Counted from the first letter of the stretch, positions 54,402 to 62,249 are shown. The stretch: DNA of 64,000 bases from an uncultured Prochlorococcus sp. (GCA_902618795.1 CACNCF010000003.1:1-64000); one strand, 5' to 3'. The notes: generated by a model not told the origin, from the sequence alone. Numbers and translations: made by a program.

Positions 54402-54539
54402 ATGAGAAAATTAATAGATAAACATAAAACTCTTATAAATTGGTACCAAAAAAAATTAAAATTGAGTGATTATCAATTACTTTGGCTAGTTTTCTTTAAA
54501 GGAGTATTAATAACAATAATATTTTTCAAAATTTTTTAA
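54402..54539 (+). CDS. 45-aa membrane microprotein
   Basis: MRKLIDKHKTLINWYQKKLK then LSDYQLLWLVFFKGVLITII and FFKIF. Basic N-terminal half and hydrophobic C-terminal helix, giving an N-in single-pass protein. Preceded by a weak purine-rich site (GGTGAAA). No family recognised. Confidence 0.5.
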   Translation: MRKLIDKHKTLINWYQKKLKLSDYQLLWLVFFKGVLITIIFFKIF

Positions 54540-54628
54540 TATTAAAAAGCTGTTCCGAGAATGAAATTTTCACATGATTTGTCTATATTTAATAGTAGAT
54601 TTCCTAATTAGTTAAATAGTTATCAGTT

Positions 54629-54895
54629 ATGAATATTTTTGGTGTAGGTTTGCCTGAAGTTACTGTAATACTTATCTTAGCTCTTTTAATTTTTGGTCCA
54701 AAAAAGCTTCCAGAATTAGGGAAACAGCTTGGTAAAACTTTAAAAAGTCTTAAAAAAGCGTCGAATGAATTTCAAAATGAAATTGATCAAGTTATGAACG
54801 AAGAAGATAAAGATGAATCTCCTAAATCTATAGAAAGCAATCAAACCAATGAAATTAATCAAGAAAAAATAGATTCAGAAAACAGCAAAAAATAA
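54629..54895 (+). CDS. tatA: Twin-arginine translocase subunit TatA/E
   Basis: 88 aa. FGVGLPEVTVILILALLIFG is the membrane helix, PKKLPELGKQLGKTLKSLKK the hinge and amphipathic helix, and an acidic tail follows. Forms the pore of the Tat export system in the plasma/thylakoid membrane. Followed after 4 bp by a 130-aa gene with TTG start. Confidence 0.95.
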   Translation: MNIFGVGLPEVTVILILALLIFGPKKLPELGKQLGKTLKSLKKASNEFQNEIDQVMNEEDKDESPKSIESNQTNEINQEKIDSENSKK

Positions 54896-54899
54896 TATC

Positions 54900-55292
54900 T
54901 TGGACAGGCCCATAACCCCTATAGACGAATTTGAAAGAGCATTAGATAAAGCAGCTCTTACTAATGAAGAATATGAATTGATAGACTACATCCGCTATAC
55001 AAGTGTTTTTACACAACCTAGTCTTATTCAAGATTTAAAAAGGCCATCAAAACCTCCTCTTTTGTCAGTTCTATGTCAAATTTGCAGAAAAATTGGTTCG
55101 GAAATGCCAGATCATTTCAAAAAAGTAATTGAGTGGTCAATTGAAATAAGTGATCACAATACAAAATGGGATGGTCATTTAATTTGCGCAGAAGCATTGA
55201 ATATAGACAAAATCCCATTAAGTCCTATTCATGGAACAACTTTATTTGATGTTCTTGTTGTACACAAAGAATTATTTCTTGGATTTGATTAA
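54900..55292 (+). CDS. Hypothetical soluble protein (130 aa), TTG start
   Basis: MDRPITPIDEFERALDKAAL, LTNEEYELIDYIRYTSVF, PSLIQDLKRPSKPPLLSVLC and a C-terminal DHNTKWDGHLICAEALN. Helical, soluble. TTG start is 4 bp after the tatA stop, so probably coupled to tatA. I do not recognise the family. Confidence 0.7.
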   Translation: MDRPITPIDEFERALDKAALTNEEYELIDYIRYTSVFTQPSLIQDLKRPSKPPLLSVLCQICRKIGSEMPDHFKKVIEWSIEISDHNTKWDGHLICAEALNIDKIPLSPIHGTTLFDVLVVHKELFLGFD

Positions 55293-55293
55293 A

Positions 55294-55611
55294 TTAATCA
55301 TCTAAAGGCACAGAATCAGTATCTATAACTTCCGAATCATCATACTTATTTATTTTATTTTCAATCCAGTTATTTATATAACTAACTAAAGGCAATGAAC
55401 CTCTAAAAATAAAAATAGAGGTAGGCAAAGCGCTTAATAAACCGACTACAGGACTTTTAAAAAGTAATCTTCCAGCTTTTATGTTAAATAAAATAATAAG
55501 CACTGAGGGAACTAAAACTTTAACTACTGTTTTGAGCGCCTCAAGCCAACCGACACTATAAGTCCACCATATTAAAAATATGCCAACTAAATAGAGGAAT
55601 AAGTAAGTCAT
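55294..55611 (-). CDS. Membrane protein (105 aa)
   Basis: Three hydrophobic segments (MTYLFLYLVGIFLIWWTYSV, VLVPSVLIILFN, VVGLLSALPTSIFIF) and an acidic C-terminus ending DTDSVPLDD. No family recognised. Converges with the previous gene with a 1 bp gap. Confidence 0.65.
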   Translation of the reverse strand: MTYLFLYLVGIFLIWWTYSVGWLEALKTVVKVLVPSVLIILFNIKAGRLLFKSPVVGLLSALPTSIFIFRGSLPLVSYINNWIENKINKYDDSEVIDTDSVPLDD

Positions 55612-55702
55612 AAAAATAGTATAATGATTATCTATTTATCTTGTTCTTGCTAAGAAAAAGACTTTATAAATTTCTTTAACATCAATCAATCAAATTCTAG
55701 TA

Positions 55703-55918
55703 ATGAGTTTTTCTGAAATAAGAAAATTTTTAATTAAGATGCAATCTGATGAAGAATTAAAAAAGCAGGTTACGACATCCTCTACAGCAGATGATGTAGC
55801 CCTAATAGGTCAACGCTTAGGTTATGACTTTTCAGGAGATGATCTCTTAAGATTTAATGGACAAAAAGTTGATAAAGTTACTGTAAGAAAGGTAGATCAT
55901 CCAGGAGAATACCACTAA
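55703..55918 (+). CDS. Nif11-like leader peptide family protein
   Basis: 71 aa. MSFSEIRKFLIKMQSDEELK, KKQVTTSSTADDVALIGQRL, GYDFSGDDLLRF: the Nif11-type leader domain (FL..m..d..L......a.....va...Gy.fs..dL). In prochlorosin-type systems this is followed by a GG cleavage site and a Cys/Ser/Thr-rich core. Here the tail KVDKVTVRKVDHPGEYH has neither, and no LanM gene is in the window. So it is likely a stand-alone Nif11 peptide. Confidence 0.85.
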   Translation: MSFSEIRKFLIKMQSDEELKKQVTTSSTADDVALIGQRLGYDFSGDDLLRFNGQKVDKVTVRKVDHPGEYH

Positions 55919-55919
55919 A

Positions 55920-56429
55920 TTAAGAATTAACCCATAATGCAAGCCCTCCGCCCCTCCCTCGAGCACATAACCAATTATCTTTGGTGCTAATTCCTACAAG
56001 TGAGAAAAAAGGCATTTTTTTATCTTCAGGTTTTTTTAATTTCTTATTAAATACAGGAAAACTACTAATACTAATTTTCAATTCTTCAAAATAGAAAACC
56101 AATAAAGGTCTAATGCCTTTTAATTCTGCTCTGCCTAAAAAAGTAATATTTAATAATCCGAAATTAACTGAATTTTTTATTTCATAATTTATTTGATCCT
56201 CTTTATTTTTACTTTTCAATTCTAGTCTTGCCGACAATACTTGGAGAATCGAACTGGGTATATTTTTGATTTCATCTGACTCCTTTCCCCATACATACTT
56301 AAACTTCCATATCCCTAACAATTCCTCATGTAAAATTCCGCTACCATTTTTTTGGGAATTTTTTTCTAATAGCTTTATCTCATTAATATCAGGGAAGTGA
56401 TTCACAATAGATTTTAATCTAAAAATCAA
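55920..56429 (-). CDS. Fibrillin/PAP-like hypothetical protein (169 aa)
   Basis: Lipocalin-like layout: LLGIWKFKYVWGKES near the N-terminus and WLCARGRGGGLALWV at the C-terminus. This beginning (GxWxxxY) and end (ARGRGGGLALW) resemble plastid-lipid-associated (fibrillin) proteins, which bind hydrophobic molecules at thylakoids. Family call tentative. Converges with the Nif11-like gene. Confidence 0.55.
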   Translation of the reverse strand: MIFRLKSIVNHFPDINEIKLLEKNSQKNGSGILHEELLGIWKFKYVWGKESDEIKNIPSSILQVLSARLELKSKNKEDQINYEIKNSVNFGLLNITFLGRAELKGIRPLLVFYFEELKISISSFPVFNKKLKKPEDKKMPFFSLVGISTKDNWLCARGRGGGLALWVNS

Positions 56430-56579
56430 ATACTAAGATAACTCTATAAAAAATGTTTTTTGTTTAAAAATCTCTCCAAAAAGATTTCTTTGTTTCAATA
56501 TATTTCCAAAAAAATATTTTTTTTGGCACACATAAGGAACAAGATTCCGTTAATATGTTTACATAAAGTAACTAATTCA

Positions 56580-56690
56580 ATGGATTTTATCTCTAAAAGT
56601 CAAGGATACATACCTCTAAAAGCAGTTCCTTACATATTTTTCCTTGCCGTTGTTCTAAGTATTACAACATCAACTAATACATTTGTCTAA
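56580..56690 (+). CDS. 36-aa membrane microprotein
   Basis: MDFISKSQGYIPLKAVPYIF then FLAVVLSITTSTNTFV. One hydrophobic helix in the second half. 38 bp upstream of the desaturase-like gene on the same strand. No family recognised. Confidence 0.45.
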   Translation: MDFISKSQGYIPLKAVPYIFFLAVVLSITTSTNTFV

Positions 56691-56728
56691 ACTCATTAGT
56701 TTTACGAGAAGAGCAAAGTTAATATTTA

Positions 56729-58258
56729 ATGGAAAAGTACGATGTTGTAATAGTAGGTAGTGGAATAGGAGCACTATGCTGTGGTTCAATTTTAGCTTTA
56801 TCAGGCAAGAGAGTACTTATATGTGAAGCACATACTCAGCCGGGAGGTGTTGCACACAGTTTCAAAAGAAAAGGTTACACTTTCGAATCAGGTCCTTCAT
56901 TGTGGAGTGGAATAGGTAAATGGCCGACAACTAATCCACTAGGGCAAATTCTTAAATTACTTGATGAAGAAGTTGAACTATTTCAATACAAAGGTTGGCA
57001 AGTAATTGTCCCCGAAGGCAATTTTCATCTTGATGTGGGGGAAGAACCTTTTAAACAAACAATTAAAACTTTAAGAGGTGAGAAATCTGTTAAAGAATGG
57101 GAATCATTTATTTCCGGAATAAAACCTCTTAGCCAAATAATAAATGAAATACCTTTACTCTCATTTTCTCCCGAATCAATAAATTTCTTAGATCTAATAA
57201 ATTTAACCTCAAAATTTTTACCTAATATCAATCAAATACCAAAAATTAATAAAGGCTTTGGGAATTTAGTAAATAATCATCTAGAGGATCCTTTTCTCAG
57301 AAATTGGGTTGATTTATTGAGCTTTTTGATAAGTGGTATGTCAATGCATGATACAAATACAGCTGCGATGGCTACTTTATTTAGCGAATGGTTTGAACCA
57401 AATTCATACCTTGAATACCCCAAAGGAGGTAGTGAATCTATCGTAAAAGCCTTAATTAATGGATTTAAAAAAAATGGAGGAGAATTAATTCTTTCTTCGA
57501 GAGTAAAGACAATTAACTTCAATAAAAATTTAGCCACAGGTATAACTCTTAATAATGGTTCTAGTTATAGTTGTGAATCTGTTGTCACGAATACTGATGT
57601 TTGGAATTTAAAAAAGTTAATTCCAAATGAAATTTCAAAAAAATGGAATCCAAAAGTTTTGAATCCTAATAAATGTGATTCTTTCCTTCATATTCATCTA
57701 GGTTTTGATGCTGATGGTCTTGAAAATTTGCCAATACATGCGATACATGTTAACGAGTGGGAAAAAGGTATAATTGCAGAAAGAAATATAGCTGTATTTT
57801 CAATCCCATCTGTTTTAGATAAAAATATGGCCCCTGAAGGAAAACATGTTCTTCATGGTTATACTCCCGCAAATGAACCTTGGGAAATTTGGAAAAACCT
57901 AAATCCCAAGGAATTAGAATATAGAAATTTGAAAGAAGAAAGATGTTCAATATTCCTTAATGCAGTGCGAAAATTCATCCCTGATATAGATGAAAGGATT
58001 GATTTAAAGATGCTAGGAACCCCAATCACTCATAAAAAATTCACCAATACCTTTTGCGGTAGTTACGGCCCTGCATTATCTGCAGCAAAAGGTCTTTTTC
58101 CAGGCTGCAAAACTCCAGTGAAAAATTTATTTACTTGCGGTGCAAGTACATTTCCAGGTATTGGAATTCCTGCTGTTTCAGCAAGTGGCGCTTACGCAGC
58201 TGAAAAAATTATTGGCAAAAAAGAATTTAAAAGTCTTCTTAAAAAAATAAATTTATGA
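56729..58258 (+). CDS. Phytoene desaturase/carotene isomerase-like FAD oxidoreductase
   Basis: 509 aa flavoprotein. N-terminal VVIVGSGIGALCCGSILALS for FAD; CEAHTQPGGVAHSFKRKGY, FESGPSLWSG; C-terminal NLFTCGASTFPGIGIPAVSA completing the FAD site. This layout is shared by CrtI/CrtH-type carotenoid enzymes and the retinol saturase-like group; the actual substrate is not determined. Likely carotenoid or isoprenoid redox at the membrane. Confidence 0.85.
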   Translation: MEKYDVVIVGSGIGALCCGSILALSGKRVLICEAHTQPGGVAHSFKRKGYTFESGPSLWSGIGKWPTTNPLGQILKLLDEEVELFQYKGWQVIVPEGNFHLDVGEEPFKQTIKTLRGEKSVKEWESFISGIKPLSQIINEIPLLSFSPESINFLDLINLTSKFLPNINQIPKINKGFGNLVNNHLEDPFLRNWVDLLSFLISGMSMHDTNTAAMATLFSEWFEPNSYLEYPKGGSESIVKALINGFKKNGGELILSSRVKTINFNKNLATGITLNNGSSYSCESVVTNTDVWNLKKLIPNEISKKWNPKVLNPNKCDSFLHIHLGFDADGLENLPIHAIHVNEWEKGIIAERNIAVFSIPSVLDKNMAPEGKHVLHGYTPANEPWEIWKNLNPKELEYRNLKEERCSIFLNAVRKFIPDIDERIDLKMLGTPITHKKFTNTFCGSYGPALSAAKGLFPGCKTPVKNLFTCGASTFPGIGIPAVSASGAYAAEKIIGKKEFKSLLKKINL

Positions 58259-58375
58259 ATCAAGTTCTTTTTTATATGGCTACAAATACTTAGTTAAGAA
58301 ATAAGAATAAAGAAAGCAAAAACGTTCAAGAATGATAATCTTTATCTGAACATAAACTTAACTTATAGCTCTTAT

Positions 58376-58579
58376 ATGTTTTTCTTATCAATTCCTCAAG
58401 CCTGGCATTTAGTTGGCACTTGGTCAGAACAACTTCCAAATGAGTCAAATCTTATAGGAATGGGTCAAACAGAATTAATGATGACTTTACATTCAATATT
58501 CGTTCCTCTCTTACTTGTAATTTCATATTATCTATTCAATAGGCTTAATAAAAACGAATCAAAGAAAATTAAAGGATGA
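58376..58579 (+). CDS. Small membrane protein (67 aa)
   Basis: MFFLSIPQAWHLVGTWSEQL, GQTELMMTLHSIFVPLLLVI, then SYYLFNRLNKNESKKIKG. One clear hydrophobic helix and a basic tail. It converges with the 96-aa gene. No family recognised. Confidence 0.6.
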   Translation: MFFLSIPQAWHLVGTWSEQLPNESNLIGMGQTELMMTLHSIFVPLLLVISYYLFNRLNKNESKKIKG

Positions 58580-58590
58580 TCGTTTAAGGT

Positions 58591-58881
58591 TTATTTAGCT
58601 GAACTTCTTCTAACTACTTTTCTGCCTGTAGAAGTATCAACTCCGCTTGAATCTTTAGTTTGTGAATTAGTTTCAACATTATCACCATCACTCTTATCCA
58701 TTTCTGCGCAAACACCTACTACCATGGCAGCTTGCATTTGATCTGGCAAATCTCCAATGGTTAATAAGGCCTTTAAAACTAATTGAAGTCGAGTTTGCCG
58801 ATCTATTTCAGGTCTTAGTTTTTTTACGGTATTCCAAAGTTCTTGGGTAACTTCTTTTAAAAGTTCTCGATCTACAGCCAA
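58591..58881 (-). CDS. Conserved-looking helical protein (96 aa)
   Basis: MAVDRELLKEVTQELWNTVK, DRQTRLQLVLKALLTIGDLP, MQAAMVVGVCAEMDKS, then a low-complexity Ser/Thr/basic tail (STGRKVVRRSSAK). Well-formed amphipathic helices. Unknown function. Confidence 0.65.
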   Translation of the reverse strand: MAVDRELLKEVTQELWNTVKKLRPEIDRQTRLQLVLKALLTIGDLPDQMQAAMVVGVCAEMDKSDGDNVETNSQTKDSSGVDTSTGRKVVRRSSAK

Positions 58882-58973
58882 ATTAAATCCTTCTTGATAT
58901 TTCTACTAATCTAACAAAAAATTGGATCTCGTAAAATAATTTTCAATAAAAAAATTGTTAGTTAATAATTTTT

Positions 58974-59180
58974 CTATCCGAATACAAGTTGCATTTGTTG
59001 ATGCAATTCATTCTTCTCTTGCAAAAGTTGATCTTTGTCAATCTTTTTAAGAGTAAAAGTTCTATAAAATTTTTTTTGAATCTTTATTGGAGTATTTTCA
59101 AACTTTGCATTTTTGCTTATTAGAGAATTCCACTCTTTTGAATTAAAAGTGGCATAAGGAGAAGATGAAATCACTTTCAT
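58974..59180 (-). CDS. Small hypothetical protein (68 aa) behind a palindromic site
   Basis: MKVISSSPYATFNSKEWNSL, then a basic stretch (KIQKKFYRTFTLKKIDKDQL) and a Gln-rich helix (QEKNELHQQMQLVFG). An 18-bp perfect palindrome lies 16 bp upstream of its ATG. Unknown function. Confidence 0.55.
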   Translation of the reverse strand: MKVISSSPYATFNSKEWNSLISKNAKFENTPIKIQKKFYRTFTLKKIDKDQLLQEKNELHQQMQLVFG

Positions 59181-59196
59181 ATCTTAATAATACATC

Positions 59197-59214
59197 TGTA
59201 CTAATATTAGTACA
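59197..59214. promoter_or_regulatory. 18-bp perfect palindrome, candidate operator
   Basis: TGTACTAATATTAGTACA, equal to its own reverse complement, 16 bp upstream of the minus-strand ATG at 59180. Half-sites TGTAC/GTACA are spaced wider than the cyanobacterial LexA (GTAC-N4-GTWC) and NtcA (GTA-N8-TAC) consensus, so the binder is unknown. Confidence 0.55.
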
Positions 59215-59476
59215 TTTTTACTATAGCGCAACAACTGCTTCCACTTATCTTAATTTTAAAGTTTCCTTATGAATAGATTCTTTTTATCTATTTTTGTAGG
59301 AATCATAAGATTGATAAATGAATAAACGTATCATGAGTTACTTTTTGATACCTTTTTTTAGTGTCTTAAGACTTTTCTCGCTTAAATACCTTTTAAAATA
59401 GTTAATTTGTTGAAATTAACATTGACAAGATATCTTTAGTAATCCTTCCTATAAAGAGAATAATCAATTAATAAAA

Positions 59477-59785
59477 ATGCTTCTTAGTAATGAAAAAAGA
59501 CTAAAGATCCAAGGAATAATTAAAAGAATTGCTCAAGATAAATCAATTACATTAGAAGAAAGGATATATGTGGAGAAATTTGCGCACCATAATTCAACAA
59601 TTTCTCTTTGGCTGAAAAAAGCTAACAGCTTTAGAAGGAATGGTACAAAAAATGATGGGGGTATTGATAACCTCTTACAATCATTTGGGATAGATGGTCT
59701 AGATAAAGAAAATCATTTCAACCCAAATGAAGATGATATATCGGATTGGTTTGGCGGTGCTCCTGGTTGGCTAAGGAGAAGCTAG
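59477..59785 (+). CDS. Hypothetical protein (102 aa)
   Basis: MLLSNEKRLKIQGIIKRIAQ, DKSITLEERIYVEKFAHHNS, TISLWLKKANSFRRNGT, ending DISDWFGGAPGWLRRS. Helical N-terminus and a conserved-looking DWFGG...W ending. Soluble. Unknown function. Preceded by ~290 bp without a gene on +, which holds only the palindrome noted at 59197. Confidence 0.65.
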   Translation: MLLSNEKRLKIQGIIKRIAQDKSITLEERIYVEKFAHHNSTISLWLKKANSFRRNGTKNDGGIDNLLQSFGIDGLDKENHFNPNEDDISDWFGGAPGWLRRS

Positions 59786-59798
59786 GTTCAATAATTAT

Positions 59799-59912
59799 TC
59801 AATTTACCCAAGCTATCTTACACAAATATATACTCATAAAAGATATAAATACCCAAAACACCCATGGTATAAATTTAATCGGGACTAAATATTTTTTTGA
59901 AAAGGTTTTCAT
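59799..59912 (-). CDS. 37-aa membrane microprotein
   Basis: MKTFSKKYLVPIKFIPWVFW then VFISFMSIYLCKIAWVN. Basic N-terminus and a hydrophobic aromatic helix. No family recognised. Confidence 0.4.
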   Translation of the reverse strand: MKTFSKKYLVPIKFIPWVFWVFISFMSIYLCKIAWVN

Positions 59913-60058
59913 ATAAATTTTTCTTTTAGATTATTTCTTCTTTACCGTTTTTGAAAATAGGTTTAATTGCTCTATTTATAAATTAAACAATATTCGAAAC
60001 CCCAAATATATTTAATCACTTTAAGTAGATAAAGTTAATCAGCCTTAATCATCACAAT

Positions 60059-60199
60059 CTAAGCAACTTTATTTTCAATCTTCCTTGTAAAATTTACTAT
60101 TTTTGCCTCATCATGGCCTGAATCATTCCAATATTTTATAAGTCTTTCTAATTCATCTATCCTCTTTTTGGCATTTGCAATTTTTTCAGTAGTTGTCAT
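60059..60199 (-). CDS. Small helical protein (46 aa)
   Basis: MTTTEKIANAKKRIDELERL then IKYWNDSGHDEAKIVNFTRK, IENKVA. Clear amphipathic helices, soluble. Divergent from the PTOX gene. No family recognised. Confidence 0.5.
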   Translation of the reverse strand: MTTTEKIANAKKRIDELERLIKYWNDSGHDEAKIVNFTRKIENKVA

Positions 60200-60354
60200 A
60201 TAAAATTTTTATCTATCCAATTAATGCATGAAAAAAAAATATTTCAATGGAGGTAACAATTTTTAGACTATAAATATTAATTTTTGGTTAATTACTTCAA
60301 TACATTATGGCCACCGAGCCACTGAGTAATTATACTTAAAGAAAAACAAAATTT

Positions 60355-60864
60355 ATGAAGAAATTAAATTCTTTGATTTTGAATAGTACTGTTAACTTCT
60401 TAGATTTCATATACTCAGGTAGATCTTTACAAAGATTTTGGGTTTTAGAAGTAATAGCTAGATCACCTTATTTTGCATTTCTTTCAGTTCTTCATTTTAA
60501 AGAATCCCTAGGAATTAAAAATGAAAAAACAATGATTTTAATGAAAGAACATTTTTATCAAGCTATTAACGAAACTGAGCATCTTAAAGAAATGGAGAAA
60601 AGAGGAGGAGATAGGTTCTGGATTGATAGATTTTTTGCGAGACACCTTGTGCTTATCTATTACTGGATAATGGTTTTTTATTATTTCATCTCTCCAGCTT
60701 ATGCTTATGATGTCAACATAAAAATCGAAGAACATGCATTTGAAACTTATTCTAAATATTTAATAGATAACCCAAATGATCAAAAAATAAAAGAAATTGC
60801 TCAAGATGAATTAAATCATGTTCAAGAACTTAACGAAGCTTTGTCAATGCTTACAACAGTTTAG
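60355..60864 (+). CDS. ptox: Plastoquinol terminal oxidase (PTOX, alternative oxidase family)
   Basis: 169 aa di-iron quinol oxidase on the membrane surface. Iron ligand motifs in order: RFWVLEVIARSPYFAF with LHFKESLG; QAINETEHLKEM; KIEEHAFETYSKYL; IAQDELNHVQELN. This is the full set of AOX/PTOX glutamates and histidines, in a short protein. It oxidises plastoquinol with O2, relieving excess excitation. Converges with the NdhF-like gene by 4 bp overlap. Confidence 0.92.
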   Translation: MKKLNSLILNSTVNFLDFIYSGRSLQRFWVLEVIARSPYFAFLSVLHFKESLGIKNEKTMILMKEHFYQAINETEHLKEMEKRGGDRFWIDRFFARHLVLIYYWIMVFYYFISPAYAYDVNIKIEEHAFETYSKYLIDNPNDQKIKEIAQDELNHVQELNEALSMLTTV

Positions 60865-61295
60865 ATTAGTGCTGAAAAATCTATTAGCAATATTGAGAGT
60901 ATCACCGAAGAAGAAATTAATCCTAGGCTAATCATTAATGAAACATAACCTTTTTTTCTAGGCAATTTATAAAAAGATATTCCAATAATTAATATCATTA
61001 TTAATGAGAAAAAAATTATAATTTTTTCATTTACTAAATTGAGATGTATAACTAAATTTTTTTCTTCAAAAAATTTGAGAAATTCAGATAAAACTAATTC
61101 TTCTTCTATTTTCTTAAAATAGTCAAATGAGCTTATTAAAGCAGAACTTAATAAAGATAATGCAACCAGTGCAGTAACTGGTTTTGTTAACCTGTTAAGT
61201 GTTCTGTTAAAACTTGCCAATAAAATAAAAATCAATAAAGAGGTTACTAAAGGTATTAAAGGTATAAGAGTTATTGAATTTATGAAATTTCCCAC
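60861..61295 (-). CDS. NdhF/ND5 N-terminus-like membrane protein (144 aa)
   Basis: About four hydrophobic segments (LIPLIPLVTSLLIFILLASF, TALVALSLLSSALISSF, IIIFFSLIMILIIGISFY, VSLMISLGLISSSVILS). The N-terminal LIPLIPLVTSLLIF resembles the start of NdhF (chain 5 of NDH-1), but the protein ends long before the proton-channel domain. Either a truncated NdhF paralogue or a separate protein. The gene ends inside the PTOX stop. Confidence 0.6.
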   Translation of the reverse strand: MGNFINSITLIPLIPLVTSLLIFILLASFNRTLNRLTKPVTALVALSLLSSALISSFDYFKKIEEELVLSEFLKFFEEKNLVIHLNLVNEKIIIFFSLIMILIIGISFYKLPRKKGYVSLMISLGLISSSVILSILLIDFSALI

Positions 61296-61442
61296 GGAAA
61301 GAATATGTATCTAACTTAAAATTTTATATTATCTCGACGCGTTATTTTATTAAATAAGATTTTTTAAAATCTAAAATGTAATTAGTACCTATTGCATTCT
61401 GTGTAAATTGATACCAAAATTAAATTAGTATTGAAAAATAAA

Positions 61443-61544
61443 ATGTTAGCCATTTCTGAAATTATTATTGCAAGTGCTATCTTCCTAGGAATTGTATATT
61501 GGGAAGTTAAATTCCTATACACCAAAACTACTGTAGCGAAATAA
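61443..61544 (+). CDS. 33-aa membrane microprotein
   Basis: MLAISEIIIASAIFLGIVYW then EVKFLYTKTTVAK. One hydrophobic helix, basic tail. No family recognised. Confidence 0.5.
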   Translation: MLAISEIIIASAIFLGIVYWEVKFLYTKTTVAK

Positions 61545-61660
61545 ATTCACTCAAAACAGGCAAATTAAAAACGTAGAAAATTTAAATAAAATTTAAGAAT
61601 TTAAGTTAACAAAAAAAGCTCTAAATATGAGAGAATAAACACAAATATCAAGTTCTTCTA

Positions 61661-61798
61661 ATGAGCGAAGTCCAAAATTCAAATACTAACTCAACTCAGC
61701 AGCAACAACAGCAACAGCAACAATCCTATTCAGACAGCAAAATTAATTCTGATGAGAGCGAGAGACTTTATCTTGAGATGAAAGAAGCTTGGCTTTAA
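61661..61798 (+). CDS. 45-aa protein with nine-glutamine run
   Basis: MSEVQNSNTNST, nine Gln encoded by mixed CAG/CAA codons, then SYSDSKINSDESERLYLEMK, EAWL. Mixed codons argue against simple slippage of a triplet repeat. Soluble, low complexity. Unknown function. Confidence 0.5.
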   Translation: MSEVQNSNTNSTQQQQQQQQQSYSDSKINSDESERLYLEMKEAWL

Positions 61799-61910
61799 AT
61801 TTAATTCGTGTTTGAAATTACATTTCTATAATTTTTTTTTAATTTTGAAGTAATCAATACTTTTTTATTTTCTATACCCTTTAAATTTTATTTAACAGCA
61901 AGGGTATTTT

Positions 61911-62042
61911 TTGAGAAAACTAAAGCAGTTTGAAAAAATTAACGGAAGACTCGCAATGGGAGGGTTGATATATTTAGTTTTTACAAAATTAGTTTCTAAC
62001 CGTGCCGACATATTAGATCAACTTAAATCTTATTTAATTTAA
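61911..62042 (+). CDS. Hli-like miniprotein (43 aa), TTG start
   Basis: MRKLKQFEKINGRLAMGGLI then YLVFTKLVSNRADILDQLKS, YLI. The ExxNGRLAMxG block is the chlorophyll-binding signature of high-light-inducible proteins and LHC helix 1/3. Here Met is followed by GG rather than LG. TTG start is preceded by CAAGGG, a good ribosome-binding site. Likely a thylakoid pigment-binding or photoprotective peptide. Confidence 0.7.
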   Translation: MRKLKQFEKINGRLAMGGLIYLVFTKLVSNRADILDQLKSYLI

Positions 62043-62059
62043 ATAATGAATTGGAAATA

Positions 62060-62152
62060 TTATCCAGGAATATTTCTTTCTATATAAGCGTCAGTTAAAG
62101 CTAGGATTAACCCCAATAATGTTGAAAATATAGCAATTTCAGTTGATTCCAT
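62060..62152 (-). CDS. 30-aa membrane microprotein
   Basis: MESTEIAIFSTLLGLILALT then DAYIERNIPG. Acidic N-terminus, one helix. Size like a photosystem small subunit but no specific match. No family recognised. Confidence 0.45.
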   Translation of the reverse strand: MESTEIAIFSTLLGLILALTDAYIERNIPG

Positions 62153-62229
62153 TTTATTTTTGAATTACCCCTAGTTTGCTAAATAATTCAAAGTTCAGCA
62201 ACAAAACTAATAACTTACTATAGTACTTA

Positions 62230-62235
62230 TATACT
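62230..62235 (+). promoter_or_regulatory. Candidate -10 box of the DUF3104 gene
   Basis: TATACT hexamer 14 bp before the GTG start, within a TAATAACTTACTATAGTA ... TACTATTAGTTATTTA imperfect inverted repeat (62208-62245). If this is the -10, the mRNA would be nearly leaderless. Confidence 0.35.
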
Positions 62236-62249
62236 ATTAGTTATTTATT

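Noticed and set aside
55703-55918. Prochlorosin (lanthipeptide) precursor
   Set aside because: No GG site, no Cys-containing core and no LanM-type gene in the window.
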